From Perilla frutescens (lineage: Eukaryota > Streptophyta > Magnoliopsida > Lamiales > Lamiaceae), in assembly GCA_026008535.1 (NCBI GenBank), contig BRKX01000018.1, forward strand, positions 19,352,088 through 19,416,087: 64,000 nucleotides of DNA. The letters run 5' to 3'. Positions 46,739 through 61,040 of the stretch are shown here, piece by piece (positions within the stretch are counted from its first letter, which is position 1; every line of letters starts with the position of its first letter). Position numbers and translations under genes: made by a program. The notes under the pieces are model-generated. The model saw only the letters and a list, made by a program, of their open reading frames with translations, had not been told where the DNA came from and did no database searches.

Positions 46739-47330
46739 AAACAAATGAGAACTAAATCTTAGTACGAGAACAATGAACCATTCTCAACCATATAATATGT
46801 CCATTTGGGTGGTCCAGATTCTTTCCAAAAAAAAAAAAATTCAGTGGCAATTTTCTAATATTAAACCAATTTTAGTGTTGCGGGGTTATATTTATAATTT
46901 GATAATTCTAATTAAAATATTAGAATTTATTATTTCTCATCTTTATCTCCACTCTCCTTCTACATTCTACCTATGTGATTTTCCTCCCTCTATATCTATA
47001 TCTATCTATGTTCCTCTCTATCTCTGCCATTCTAGTATAACTATCAAGATCCGAGTAAGAAAAATTTTCACATCTTCTATGCTATCTATCTCTCTCTATA
47101 TATATAGATGAATATTTTGAATGTGTTGATGATGATTGAGGCAGATATATGTTCTTCAAGGACACATGATTATTGTTCAATTGATTTTGAAGGAGTACAT
47201 CTTTCTTGTTGAAATATCACAAACATAGTTTTCGACGACGATTGCGATAGGTGACTCGTCGCGATGAGTTTATACGATGTTGTCGATGTAGTTGCAAGAT
47301 CTGTTAAAATTCTCTCATCAATCCTCATTG

Positions 47331-47625
47331 TATTTGTTAATATTATTATCAGATTTCATTAGCATCGTAGTTGGGTCATGTTAGCATTATGTTATTATGG
47401 TTTTAGCATCGTTAATTGATATATTAGCATTGTCCTTGTATTCTTTATCATGATTTATAAACTCTTGTATTGAATGTATTTGTTATCATTATTCTAGATT
47501 TCGTTAGCATCGTAGTTGGGTCATCTTAGCATTATATTATTATGGTTTTAGCATCGTTAATTAATATATTAGCAGTGTCATTATATTCTTTAATATGATT
47601 TATAATGAAGTGTTATTGTATTTTT
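47331..47625. repeat. Direct repeat, 155-bp period
   Basis: AGCATCGTAGTTGGGTCAT occurs at 47361 and 47516, each followed by TTAGCATTATRTTATTATGG and GTTTTAGCATCGTTAATT. Confidence 0.85.
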
Positions 47626-48249
47626 TTAAGTTAGAAAGCAATTATGTGATGTTAGAACTGTTAATTGATAAGTTAGCAATACCATCTGGTTATGTTAGCA
47701 CGACAAAAAGAGAATTTTTTTATGCTTTACTTTAGCAGTATATAAATAGTACGCTATGATAACACTACCATTTAAAACTTCGACTGTTAAAGTTTGCATA
47801 TGTCAATGCTAACCATGATTTCACCCATATTATTACTTTCATCATATGTACTATATCATATTTTTCTAATGCTAATACAATAAAACTCTAACAACATTGT
47901 TTATGGTTGATTTATAGTGTTCCTATCAAGTTTTTCTGCGAATGCTAACATTAGTTATGATAATGCTAAAATGAGCTATGATAATGCTAAAACTAGTGTA
48001 CAATAAATGATAATAATTCAAAATGTACAGCTAAATCAGACAGTGTCAACATTGTTGTTCACTGGCTAAGTTTTACATGTTCTTAATTTTTTTTTATGCT
48101 AACAAAATAAAACTACTAATTTATCATGAAACAATATGCTGACAACGTTCGTTCATGATTATGTTTTATATTTTCCGTCAAGTATTGTTATACTAACAGA
48201 ACAAAATAAACTGCTAAATCATTACGAAAGAATGCTAAAAAAAATTTTG

Positions 48250-48850
48250 TAATGCATATGACAATAGTCTCATAAAGTTGGCACTATCAGTGCTTATATT
48301 AGCATCGCTAGTGCCTTTGTTAGCATATGATTATTTCTCTGTTAGCACGCGTCCAATAAGACTTTTTTTTAAAATCTTAACATTAACAAAATTATGAAGA
48401 TGTCACCATGTTTTTCTTATGCTTATTTTATTTACAGTAATGCAAAATCTGAAATATAGTCATATGTAACTAGCTACCTTTAATCAAACTCATATAACTT
48501 CAACTATGGTTAATATTTTTTTGAATTATTTTTTTATTGAAAACTAGAGTTCACTAGCTTTCCAATCATATAAAATTTGTTATTTAATTATTTACTAATA
48601 AAAACAGTTTTGCCTTCAAAATTAGATGCTTTTTCATAATGCGTATGACAATAGTCACATAACATTAGCATCATCAATGTTAATGTAAATATTATCAATG
48701 CTTATATTAGCATCACCAATTTCTTCTTTAGTATATAATACTATCTCTGTTAGCATGCGCCCACAAAATTCATTTTTTTTAATTTTAACCTTGATATTGG
48801 TAAAATTACGAAGATGTCACTGTGTTTTTCTTATGTTCCTTTTATTTACA
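48250..48850. repeat. Direct repeat, 387-bp period
   Basis: TAATGCATATGACAATAGTC at 48250 and TAATGCGTATGACAATAGTC at 48637. Both continue through TTATATTAGCATC, TCTCTGTTAGCA and GAAGATGTCAC to a TTTATTTACAG end. Confidence 0.8.
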
Positions 48851-48967
48851 GATGTGACAACGTCTTTTTTGACCAAATCTTGGCCATTCAATCTTAAAAT
48901 TGAAATGTATGAATTGGTTCCTAGTTCTCACACCAAAGTTGATTCTTTCTGGAACCTCTCTCTCTAG

Positions 48968-51310
48968 TAATAGTTAAAAAAATGTTTTCCGCAAAAAAAA
49001 AAAAACAAAAAAACAAACCAAATCACCAATAGTAGTAATAGAGAGACAAAAATCCCAAAAATTTGAATTATTATGGATTGTTCTTACAATTTATATATAA
49101 TAAATATAATTATGTATGCTTTTCTATTTCAATATAATCAATTCACAATTAAATTCACTTATGCATTTTACAACTCCGAAACACAAATTTCTTATATAAC
49201 TTGTGATTTTTTTAAATAAATTTAGAAAGAAATGTGTAACCTATTTGTAATATCATTTTTACTAATTCGAATTTGGTTATGAAATATTTTATAATTTTTT
49301 TACAATAATTGACTGCAATTCTCAAATTCATTAACTAATTAATGTTAATAATTAATCTTCTAAAGTTTTGCGTAATTAAATTTTGAAATCATATATCATT
49401 GATATTTGAATGAAAAAATATTAAATTTATATATTAGATGTAGATCATATTAATGACTTTTATTAAATATTAAATATATTATGTTAGTATAAACAATTAA
49501 CGTGATCACTTTTATAAATCAAAATAGAAATTGTGATCAAATAACATCACTTTAAATATAATCGTGCAACACACGTAGGTAAATCTAGTTCTATACAAAG
49601 CAAAACCAAAACCAAAATCTTCATCTCTTTTACTCTTCCCGATTTAGGATTTTTAGCCAAGAAAACTCAAATTAAAAAATAACTTATATTATAGAAAATA
49701 TCATTTCTAATACTAAAAAATATCACATTTATTTTACCGAAATTTTACCACTAAAAATAAAAAAGATGATTGCATTTTTGTAATTATTACTATATTTTTT
49801 AGAATGAAAAAAGTATAACTTCTAATTTTGAAAAATATTATAAATTTTCGTATGACCGATACAGTTTGGTGAAACAATTTGGTGCAACAGGTGTATCCAA
49901 ATTTTTGCCCTAAAGAAAAACTGGGTAAACATAAACCGAGAAAATTAAGGAAAAGTTTGAACAATGAAGAAAAATTGGTATTAAAAAAATATAATTCTAT
50001 ATTGATTAACTAACACCTGAGATTAATAACATGAATGAGAATGGAGACCCTGGAGGAGGAAACTAGGCATCAAATTATAAATAGAATATTTACCGATGTT
50101 ACAAAAGCTCTGTAAAATAAAGGGAAAAAAAAATTACAAAAGGATTAAAATGAGCATACAGCCATCGAAAAGAAAATTTTCAAGGAAATAATATAAGAAA
50201 TTTATACTACAACACCAGATACTATTCCAACTTCAACCTTAACGAACTTGATTTAGTAATTGTACCGCAAAGGATCCAAGCATGAGATAGTATACTTGTT
50301 AGCTGCCTGTCGATATCAGCAAAATCTGGCTAGAAATAATTTTGCAGAGTGAAAAGTGATATGCCTAACCTGGAGAAATGCACACTGTCAATATTTTGCA
50401 TTGCATAAGTACAAGACTAGTAGGAATTCAAGATCCAGACATGTATCCAAAATTACCTCATATTCCCCTGCTAGAGGTTAGAAGCTGGCCCGTGTGAACA
50501 CCGAGAACTATAACTGCAAACACCCCAGTTTCTATCATCAAATATGGCAAACATTCTGCACATCAGCAAGGTAAGTTGTTCCTGCAGTGAACATTTGACT
50601 TCAACATGCACCACAGGGAACATGCCCAGATATATGCATACACAAACAGAGCACGGATAATCAAAAAGATCACCTGCCCCTACGAATGAATACAATGCCT
50701 TGATAGAAAAACAGATATGGAAACAGAATCAGAGTATATATCCAGGACAGCAAGAAAACAAAGATTTCAAAGCTCCAAGGATCAATATTTTGCCTTAATT
50801 GCATCTGAATGGGACATTTTGGGAGCTCTCAAGAGTACAAAATCAATGATGCATCTATTGACACTGTTGGATAGAGTAAATACAATATGGATGGCACTGT
50901 GAAAGCTAGGACAATGGAGATGGAGCATACAACCAGTTAGAAAATTTTGAAGAGATTTTATATTAGGTAATAATATACATTACTCAAGAAAGTAAGCTAA
51001 ATAGTAAATATATCTTGAAAAAGGAAATCGATACAAATATGGCAACTCCCTAGTAATTCTTGCTAAATTTACACTCATACATTACCATTCTGAAGTTTTC
51101 AGTAGGCTTTACTTGGGAATTCTTGGAGACATTTGATTTCATTGTCCAAAACAGTCCAGACTCCAGACTACTAATAATCTGAAAGCCATCAAAATTCCCT
51201 TTCGAACAATACAGTCAAATGGCCTACTTCTCTCAATCCTGCAAATCTAGAACAGGATTTAAAATTCCAGGCAGGCAAGTCCATTCTTTGATGCCGACTC
51301 AAGTCAGATC
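48968..51310. other. Intergenic sequence and 3' region of the CCCH gene
   Basis: No independent gene seen. The part next to 51311 should hold the 3' UTR of the CCCH gene; its end cannot be placed. Confidence 0.45.
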
Positions 51311-54300
51311 TTACACCTTGACATATTTGTCAACATACCCCTGCAAAGAAAGCATAGAAAGAAGAGTTTGAGAGAATCATTTGATAAGCCATAATTAGCT
51401 ATAATATCAAATGGAACATAACATGTACTAGGCCAAGGTGATATCAATATTTAATGTAGCATGTAAAGACAAAAATATCAATATATGATGATATCAGAGA
51501 AAGACTCGTCCATCAACATTCTCATAAAATGCAATAATTTTATAATAATTGAACTGCAACAGGCAAACACAACAGTCCAAAAGTCACATTTTGGTTTCAA
51601 AGAAGGCATACCATGACAAGCTTTGTTAATTTTCCTCTTGATGAATCAATGTAATGATTTATTTTTGCCTGGGATTTAGGTATTTGGTGACTCTTCATAG
51701 CTCCAGATACTTTATCAACAGTTTTCTTGACAATGGTCTTAAACGCCTCCTTGCTCATATTACCCTGCCGCCATGATGGCTTTAGAACTTCCTTCACAAA
51801 AGCAGCAATTGAAATCTTAAAATGTTTCATAGATCTCTCCTTGCTTTTCTTCTTTTTCCCGGAAGTCTTAACCTGATCAATCTCGAATTCTCCTACATTA
51901 ACGTCAGTTGCATCAGTAGGATTACTAGGGGTTCCGTCCAGGACAGCCCCTGCGGCCACATCAGCTGTCTCCCCACATTCTTCTTTTTCTAAGGAATCAC
52001 CGACTGATACAAATGTTTCCCCTTCCTTCTTGATAGCTTCCTTATTTAACAACTTTCCAGATCCATGAAACCTCAGCACATCATCAGAATCACCAGTAAT
52101 TTCATGTTTTAGATGATCAGCTTTACTAAATGAATTTGAAGTCGGCTCAATGCTATCAAATAGCGGATCATACTGATTGCCACCTGGTCTTGAAGCATGC
52201 TCAGCTGGCAATACAGAACTCGAAGAAATCATATTTTTTGAGCCAACACTTCCAGTTCTGTGTGGATCAACAGGGACTGAGCTTAAACCAACTGGGGTAC
52301 CATAAGTAGTATTGATGGTTGCATCATTTTCTGGTACCAAAGTATTTGAACTGAATTTGGAGCTCAGTGGCACATCAAAAGTTGATGCATAAGGATTGAA
52401 ATAATTTGAAATCTTTGACCCAATAAAACCATGCACATAAGAGTGGTTCCTCTCAAGAAAATCTTGAGTGGTTCTAGATGCAGAGGAACTCACCATCCCA
52501 GGCTCAGCAAGTTTTGCATAGACATCACCACCAGCAGAATATTGCAGGCCATAGGAAGCCTGCTGGAAATAAGGACGACCATGAGAAGAATTACTTTCTG
52601 AAGGAAGACCTGCACTGAGAGAACTATGCATTCCCTTAATTGGGGACCGCCTCAATAAGGGATTAATTTGAGCCTGTGTAAATGATTTTGAAGAATTAAA
52701 GCCCTGTACTGGATCTCCAGCTAAATGATCTGCACCCATCATACGAGGACCACCCTCTCGAGTTGTTAGACTACTTGATCCAAAACCATCAGTTATATGT
52801 CGCATTTGATCAGGTTCTCGAGCAAAGGGGTATGCCTGATACTCACCAGTCAGAGATCGATTAGGCATTTCATTTGGCTGGTTGCTCATAGATGTATAAG
52901 AAGACGGGCCATTCCACGGAGGCAGCAAAGACTGCTGCAAATGTTGTGAAGGAATGCTATGTTCTACGGATGTTGGTACCGGTGCTGGTGGAGGAGGTGG
53001 AAGAAACGAGCTTGATAACAATTTTAATGGCCTAGGAAAATGAGAATGTTGGTAAGCTACTGGTGCTTCATAAGTTAAGTAATTTTCAGGAGTCCGATGG
53101 CTCTGTGAAGTAGGTGGATTTGAGTTGTAATCCTGCAATATAGGTTGAGCAAATGAAGCATTGACGGGATGAGATGCTGAAGGTAAAGGAATGGTTAATT
53201 GAGAAGAATGATTGGCAATTGATGGATTCAAGAACCAAGAAGGTACTTTTTGATTGGAATAGGGTTTCAACGAATGATTTTCAACAGAACACGGTTGACT
53301 AGTAGGATCCTGTTGTGCATCAGGTTTATCAGTTGGATGATGGGGTGGTGTGCCAGCTAATGCTTGCGCGAGTGAAGAAGATTCAGAGAGCAAACTGTCA
53401 TCAGTCATTTTACCTTGTTGATCAACAACTTGAGGTATACTATCAGAATATTTTGCTGCAGATTCTGGAAACAAATAACTACATTTATCCGAGGGTGTGT
53501 CATGAGCGGGATAACCTGAAAGGTTGTCCATTTTATCAGGAGACTGACTGGCAGAATCAACTGGCAGTCTTTTTGAATCTTTCGCTTCCCTCAAACCAGG
53601 CATATCTTGAGAAAGTCTGTGACCTTTATCCTTCATTTCTTTTTCAGTCAGAACCTTCCCCTCATGAAAATCAGGATTCTGTAAAGTAGGTGGAGCATCC
53701 CGATTATGCTGTTTGCCCCTATTGTTCCTTGATCTCTCACTCTTGTCTGATTCATGGTGTGAATACCGACAATCCGCTCCACGGTAACACTTGCCTCGGA
53801 GAAAGTTAAAGCATGCTGGATGTTGACCCTTCTCCCATTTCAGTTTATCTCCACCAAATTCAATATCACGCCTTAAAACGGGTGACCGACTCCTGCTTCT
53901 TCTCCTTGGAGACAAGCTGGGAATAAACACCAAGGGTTTGAAACTCTAATCGCGAAAAAATAGTAAATTAACAAGACTAAGGCCTTACAAATATATATCA
54001 ACCTAGCGTCAAAAAATATATATATTCAAACATTCTAACTCTAACCTGCGAGAGCGGCCACGCCTCTCTTTTCTCCTCCATGGACTTCTTCTCCTCCTTC
54101 TCCTATCATGTGGCGATCGACTTCTGCTTTGACTTCGACTCCTTTTTCTGGCTCTTCTTACATGCCTCCGCCCATAAGGTGGTGAATCACTCGTGTCGCT
54201 GTCACTTACATCTTCCCTAACCAATCTACCAAATTCATCTACCTTCAATTTATCACTCTTCATATCTGGCTTGTGTGCATTGGCCTCCTCAAGACCACTG

Positions 54301-56407
54301 CTGACAGGTTCTTGACCTCTTTGGCTTCTATCAGAAAATTCCTTTACTATCCCAGTTGGAATAGCCAATTTATCAGCTTCCATCACATTTCTTGGTGATT
54401 TAATCACGGATTCAGGGAGCAGGTGCTTATTAGACTCTGGCAAGCTCTTATGATAGAGATCTGACTCAAAATCACGCCCCTTCTCAGCATCAGATTTTGA
54501 AGATACATCATTCATAGATGTGACAACAACTCCAAGATTTTCATCCTCGTCAGAAGTGTTGTTGGAAGAATAACCATGTAAAATTTTTAATGGATTTGCA
54601 CCTTCCGTGAGATGATCAGGAAGCTCCCCATAACCAGTTTCTGGATGGACAACAGGTCCCCTAGAGTGGCCAAAATTCTTATGCCGGGAAGGAGACTCAT
54701 TTATGCCGGCATCCGAGGTGCTTCCATTTTGTCCAATTCCTGGCATGCCTGACTCAGCTCTAGAAGATAACTTCATAGTGACAGGGAAGTTACAATCAGA
54801 TACGACTTCAGAGTCTGCAGTCAAATTTCAGATGAAGTGAGTCGAAGTGAACAACTACCATAATTTAAGATATAAAATGAATAGCTACTTAGCAGGTTAG
54901 GTTGGAAATAATTTCAAGAAGCCACTAATGCATGCCAAACATCAGCTTAGGAAGGCTGATGAAATGACCAAGGGACATGCAGTTTTTGTAATTGTGAGAA
55001 GGAAAAAACAGGTAACAGGGGCATGGGGATTCTGTCATCGTGACTAGATATACCTCCTCCTTTGGCCTTTGCTACTGAGGCTTCGGCGGACGATAAATTT
55101 TCATGTATAGAAATTTCAGGAAGTATGTGACATCCACTATGCTGCAGAGGTTGTAACTTCTCTCCCATATAAACTTCTTGGGACATTGAACCGCGCTCAT
55201 CATTTGAATAAACAGATAAGCAGTTCTTTTTCTCCTCATCAGGGTAAGTGATATCATCTAAAAGCCAAGATAGAAAGAAAGCATTACTGCATAGACTATT
55301 CCTGTTCTTCATAGATCATTAGATTTATATGAACAAGGGATACCACAGGTATACAAACTTCAATATGTAAAGGGTATAATGCACATGCATGTAACATGAT
55401 AAAGGCATATAACATTTAACTTGAACTTGTGCATATTACATGAATAATTTCAGAGCATACAGAATGTTTTCAATGGCTCAAATATCACAGCAACAAGATG
55501 CATAATTTAATTGTAAACATCACGCCAACGGCTAACCTTCCATGTCCATATCGGAATCGGTAGGAGAATGAGCAGCAGCCTCAGCATCCACTGATCCCTC
55601 ATTAATTCCACTTTCAGTGCGTTGAAATGGAACGTTTTCATGTACACTTCTAACATCCGTGGGCTTCCCGGGAGGTGGACATTCTGACGCCAAATTATCC
55701 CCATCTGGTAGTCCCTTCCAGTTGTAATTTCCTTCTTTCTTTGAGATAAAATTTGATGATGGTGAAGAAGGTGGAATAGGTGGAACTCCAGGCGGGGAAG
55801 GGGGGAGAGGCGGAGGTGGAGGCAGCACTGATTGTCGATATGAATGTTCCCGCACTGGGATCGCAGAAGACCCACCTGGATCAGACGTCAAAACAGTAGA
55901 ACTAGATGAGTAAGGTGGCAGCGGAGGTGGTGGAGCATGAGGTGGGTGTTGATGGGATGGCCCTCTTTCCAGAGTATGCCCTTGTGAAGAAGGCAGTTGA
56001 TAGGCACTCTGGCCTTGAGGAGGTGGTGGTGGAGGAAGTTGATGTACATTCTGACTCCAGAGCAAAGGCTGTTGCTCAATAGTTGGATAGGAATGAGAGA
56101 TTTGGTTGCTTATCTGTGGAGGTCTTGGATGATGCAAGTAAGGTTGAGCATAACTCATTCCACCTGATACAACAGGAGCAGGTTGACCTAGGTGTGGAGC
56201 ACTTGTCATGGCATGCTGATATGTCACAGAGCCAGGTCTCGTATGAAAAGAAGGATGTGCATGTTGAATAACTTGTGGCTGTGGGGCGTGTGGGCTATAA
56301 TGGGACGTAGCAGGAGGAGCAGCGGTTGCAGGGTGTTGCTGAAATGCAGGTGGGCGGACATAAGGATCCTGCCCAACCTGAATACTGTAATTCCCTTGAC
56401 CATGCAT
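51311..56407 (-). CDS. CCCH zinc-finger protein, C3H38/C3H55-like
   Basis: Five coding exons on minus with GT-AG borders and matching phases: 55537-56407, 55054-55257, 54046-54814, 51612-53916, 51311-51340; 4179 bases, 1392 residues. The start MHGQGNYSIQVG follows a 5' UTR splice acceptor (TTTGCACAG) two bases upstream. Residues 1-290 are Pro/Gln/His-rich with PPPPPP runs. An Arg/Ser region (RSRSQSRSRSP, then Arg runs) ends exon 3 near 580-614. One CCCH finger, CFNFLRGKCYRGADCRYSH (C-x7-C-x5-C-x3-H), lies at about 650-668. The C-terminus is a conserved helical segment (AFVKEVLKPSWRQG...FKTIVKKTVDKV) running into the last exon (GYVDKYVKV). CCCH fingers of this kind bind RNA; RS tracts suggest a nuclear role near splicing or mRNA processing (inference). 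The resemblance to Arabidopsis C3H38/C3H55 is from memory of architecture and C-terminus. Confidence 0.93.
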
Positions 56408-57050
56408 CCCTGTGCAAACTAAACCAGTAATCAAACAGGTTGATGCTCACACCATCCTCCACATCATGACCATGTTCAGTGTTTGATAATGCCTCTCAAG
56501 AACATTTCTGAAACACAAACAAGTAGAACAAAGGGAAAATGATGAGAAACGTGGCAGTGAACCTAATTCTCGAGCATCATATAATATTATATATTATTGC
56601 AAGGGCTAAGAACACGGATGAAAATAATCAAATTACAATATCCAAAATCAATAACTTCAACTTAGAAAACGACTAATAAGCAGAAAGCGTCAGCAATTCC
56701 ACCAAATACCAATCAATAATGGTGCATGCTTTGCTCCGTTTCAAAACAATGGGGATAAGCAGCAGATTCAAGACTCAATTAAGTAGAATCCCACATAAAG
56801 AGAGTCCCATGAAGCATCGTCTCCAGCAATCGCGCAACAAAAATCTTACAGCAAAAGGTACATATCTGATTCCCATAAATTTCAATCTCCAGAAATAAGT
56901 AAACCCAGCCGACTCAACCAAGAAAAATGCAAACGCTTACGATAAATGAAGGAGGCAAAGTCGTTGAAATTCCGAGATAAAAGCTGTAGGATTTCCGATT
57001 GAGAATCCGATGCAACGAAGCAAAAGGAGAGAGGAAAACCCTAAAGTAAG
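56408..57050 (-). promoter_or_regulatory. 5' UTR exon and intron of the CCCH gene
   Basis: A CAG acceptor ends at 56410. A good donor (GTAAGC) lies at 56940, just after a leader-like exon running down from about 57040 (TAGGGTTTTCCTCTCTCC on minus). The intron would be about 530 bp. Inference from splice signals; the transcription start is not defined. Confidence 0.55.
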
Positions 57051-57991
57051 TAGCTTCTTGTCTAAGCGTTTTACAGTTAATTCTGATTCTAAAGTTTCTC
57101 TATTTTCCTTTTTTTTTTTAATTTTCTTTTTCTTTTTTACTCTCTTCCCCTTTTCTGTTTCTGGATTTTTTTTTTATTTTTTTTGTATTTTCAGGAATTC
57201 TTAAGATATTATGGTCTGAGTTCTAAAATTGCACCCATACATCAGACGGGCCCACGTGCCGCTCAATTTTTTTATTTTGTTTTTTTGAACGTGTTTTTTA
57301 TTTGTTTTTTCGATTTTTTCATTTTTTATTTTAAATTTTTTTCTCAAAAATTATATGTCCTAAAATAAAATTAGTGAATCTTAAAATAAAAGTGAATTGA
57401 TTTAATATTTTTGAAATAAATATAAATTTACACCTTAAAATGAAATTAATAAATCCCAAAATAAAAGAGAATTAATTTTTTTTTAAAAATATGGTGCTAC
57501 GCTATAAGCGTCGGGAGAGTGCACTACGCTCGATAATTAATTTAATTTTTTGAAATAAACATAAATATCAATTAAAAATAAAAAACTAATTTTGAACTAA
57601 ATATATAACATAAAATGGAATTAGTGAACCCTAAAATAAAAGTGAATTAATTTGATTTTTTTGAAATTCGGCGACTCGTACAATGCACTCACCCGACGCT
57701 GACGAGTGTACTCATGCATTGCACTTGACAATTAATTTTTCAACTTAAATATAATCCCGAATTGATATTAAAACCTTAAAAAACATAAACCCTAAAAAAC
57801 ACAAAATAAACCCTAAAAAAATTAAAATATCTAAAAATACTAAAAAAAATCTTTAAAAAACAATGACCCTAAAAAACCCTAGACTCCTAAACTCTAAACA
57901 TTAATTGGAATGGAAAAAATCAGAATTTGAACTAAATAAATTGTATAAAATAACTAGCAGACCCGTTACTTTTTATGGATACAGGTGATAC
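57051..57991. other. Promoter-side and AT-rich intergenic sequence
   Basis: T-rich tracts close to the CCCH leader, then imperfect direct repeats of the CTTAAAATAAAAGTGAATTA kind at about 57370, 57460 and 57630. No gene seen. Confidence 0.45.
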
Positions 57992-58491
57992 TGTTGGTCC
58001 TTGAAGTCGTATTCAGTTTAGAAGGGGGTGAATAAAGTGAATTCAAAACTTGAAAATAAATGCGGAAAATTTTAGGGGCTTTGACTCGTTTCACTTGGTT
58101 AGCTTGTCTATTTTCAGTTTGATTCAAAATGACATAAGTTGTGTGTAAGCTTGCATGCAAACTTTAAAGATAAGCACGATAAGAAAGCGAAATCAATACA
58201 ACACACAATCAGTTTTATAGAGGTTCGAAGTCTTAAAACTTCTACGTCCTCTCTTCTTTCCACAGAAAAGATAAATCCATGATATAACTTGAGTTCACTT
58301 TACAAATTATATAATGAATGAAGGGTTAGCTGAACCTGGTAATGATGAGTTTCTTTATAAAGTTACCTCAGTTGGGTCGACGGCTCACACTTGCAGTCTC
58401 CAACAGGTAGCTATTGTGACGGCAGTTTCTTTAGCGGCGGCTCACACTTAGTCGGAGAGTTAGGTGCTATTGACATTTTTACAAGATTTTT

Positions 58492-59852
58492 ATAACACCC
58501 TAAATTTAAAATGTTACTCTTTCTATTCTTTAAAGCGGGAAGTTATTAACAAAAATAGCAGTTCGAATATTTTTTTATAATTATGCTAGAAATTCCAAGT
58601 AGGAAAATAGACCACAATATTTATGTTTTAAGAAATTTATATTCTTATATCAAAATACCCACATTTCATAAACTCCAAAATAATCATATATCATTTTGAA
58701 AAGTAACTCATAAGTTCTAAAATATAAAATTTAAACTTGAAACATTCGTAAAACAATAAAATTCAACCACTACTTTAAGTTAGCAAACACCACTAACAAA
58801 CACAAAATACTAAATTCAAATAGTTTACTTTAAGAAACAAGTGCAAAAGTTAAGGACAAGTAACCAAAACGTCTAGAGAATATCCACCCCCCATTTCCTT
58901 CACGCCGCTCCACAATCATTGACCTGAAAATATTTAAAAATGTGGGGTGAGCACTCTTAAAATGTACTCGGTGGTGGGGGATCATGGACATTTCTTTCTA
59001 TTTATCCAACTAAAATAAATCGCAGGAATAATGGATTTAGGGTACTCTTCTTCTGATTCTAGAATACATCTTGAACTGTGCACATGACATATTCTGGTGC
59101 GTATAAAACGCTTCTATGCGTATGAAACGCTATCCTGATCTGATGTGTATAAAACGCTATCCATATTCCATCCACGATAATTCAAGTTGGATTAAAAACA
59201 TTTCTGACTGAAAAAGCATATATCATATACTTTTATTTCACAGATAATAATTTTACCCACCTGATAACAGAGACCACATAAAATCGAGCAGAGAATCACA
59301 CAGTGGACAAGGATCCTAATTGCGCCGCACCTAGTATTAAAATAATATCAATTAAATCATTTGCGTCAAATTATTATCTATTAAATATGAAATTTATAGA
59401 TTTTAGGACTAAATAAATTCTAAATTGTGTGCTTGATCAAGTGTATCTAATCCCAATACACCATCATTCAATACATAAATTACTAAATCAATCTGAAAGA
59501 ATAAAAATGGATTAAAACAATTTTCCTTGTTTATAAATTTATTTAGCTAACTGTAAACTCAACCTAATTATTAATTATGTTTAGAAATTACATAATATAA
59601 CCATAAGTATTCATGCATATATTTTAGTCCTCAAATATTTTTGAAGCTTTACTTAGTATATTAAATAAATCATGATGGAGTACACTAATGTAATTACCTT
59701 ACCAACTATAACGATAACATGAGTGGAAAAGCATGTCCTAATTAATTTATATTATAAAAGGAGAAGCATAAATAATAACTAAGGTATTAAGATTTATGAT
59801 TTGCTACATAAGTTCCGAAATAATTTGGAATTTGTGATTCAAATACAAACTA

Positions 59853-59918
<66 letters not shown>

Positions 59919-61040
59919 AATCAAATTACTACCATAAAATCTATAAAATAGAAATTAAACTAGATTTGAAAACTAACCTCTTTTTTTGTGTGTTGTATCT
60001 CCAGCTCACCAACGTGTATGACTTTTATTTCTTAGCTACTTTATAAAAATTTTGTTGTGAATAGATTGATTAATTGATATGTAAAAATGGTTTAATAGAT
60101 GTATATATATAGAACCACCACCGCCTTATTTCTACATAATCTTATTATACTATATTATATTAGAAGTAAACAGTGAGGCGGTTAAATTGTTCAATTTGAT
60201 TCATTAGAAATATCTAGACAAAAATAAATAAATAAATGAATGAATGTATAAGTCTCCTTTCAAGACCGATCTATTAGATATGATATATTCCAAAGTTGTT
60301 TTTTTTTTAAAAAATCTAATGGACACATACACCTATAATAATAATAAATTTATTACACCTCATCACTTTTCTTTTTACTCATAATATTACCTAAAGCCAA
60401 GTGTCCTATGTGGAGGCATGACAAGTTGTTTGCATTATGATTAATAACAATTTTAAATATATTTACTTGTACCTTTATCTCAATTAATAGGTGTGTGTAT
60501 GTATATAATACATCAATTACGTACAATTCATCTCAAGAAGTAGGGCACATATATTCATTATCGCTATTTATTACTATTGTAATTATCTTTCCTTAGTATT
60601 TTTATTTTATATTATTAAATCCCACACCTAATATAGTTGAAATCCTTAACATTTATTCTTTTTCTTATCTTAATGTCTTTGATATTATTATTATTATTAT
60701 TATGCAGTGAATTAATCTAATGTGTAGATATATATATATATACATGACTTAACATATATAATTGATCATGAGTGATTTATGTAATCAAAATAAAAGTATA
60801 ATCTTAACTTATATAACTTTTATCTAAATAAACAAGGCTAAAAATATTATAAGGCTCAAACTAAAATTTTAAAACCCAAATAATAATTACAAATATTCTT
60901 GATACTAGGGGCGCAACTTCGGACTCCCTCAAGTCCAAGTAATTCTATTGAGCATTATTAAATAAATAAATAAAAACTCAATTTTTAAAGAATCAAATAA
61001 TTTCCATAGTTTTTAAATCATGTAGAAATGGGATGTTACA
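58492..61040 (-). mobile_element. Probable solo LTR of a Ty3/gypsy element, antisense
   Basis: Exact 5-bp duplication ATTTT at 58487-58491 and 61041-61045. The ends are TATAACACCC and GGATGTTACA; on minus they read TGTAACATCC...GGGTGTTATA, like the TGTAACACCC...TGTTACA ends of the gypsy LTRs at 32939 and 40598. It also has GGGGTGAGCACTC...ACTCGGTGG near 58946, the antisense form of a block shared with the gypsy LTR. No internal coding domains, hence solo LTR. One terminal base is changed (TG to TA by complement). Confidence 0.65.
59853..59917. repeat. (ATT)n microsatellite, about 22 units
   Basis: Uninterrupted ATT run in the solo LTR. Confidence 0.95.

Larger units (their letters stand above)
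46734..48960. mobile_element. Repeat-rich element with GAACAAATGAGAAC termini (copy C)
   Basis: The left end GAAACAAATGAGAACTAAAT...ACGAGAACAATGAACC is matched, imperfectly and inverted, by the right end (AATTGGTTCCTAGTTCTCAC...GATTCTTTCTGGAACC). The interior is non-coding and full of TTAGCAT/ATGCTAA motifs with direct repeats of 155 bp and 387 bp. Ends follow the same pattern as copies A and B. Confidence 0.5.

Noticed and set aside
59801..60046. Frame with a long Leu run
   Set aside because: Translation of the (ATT)n microsatellite; not a membrane protein.
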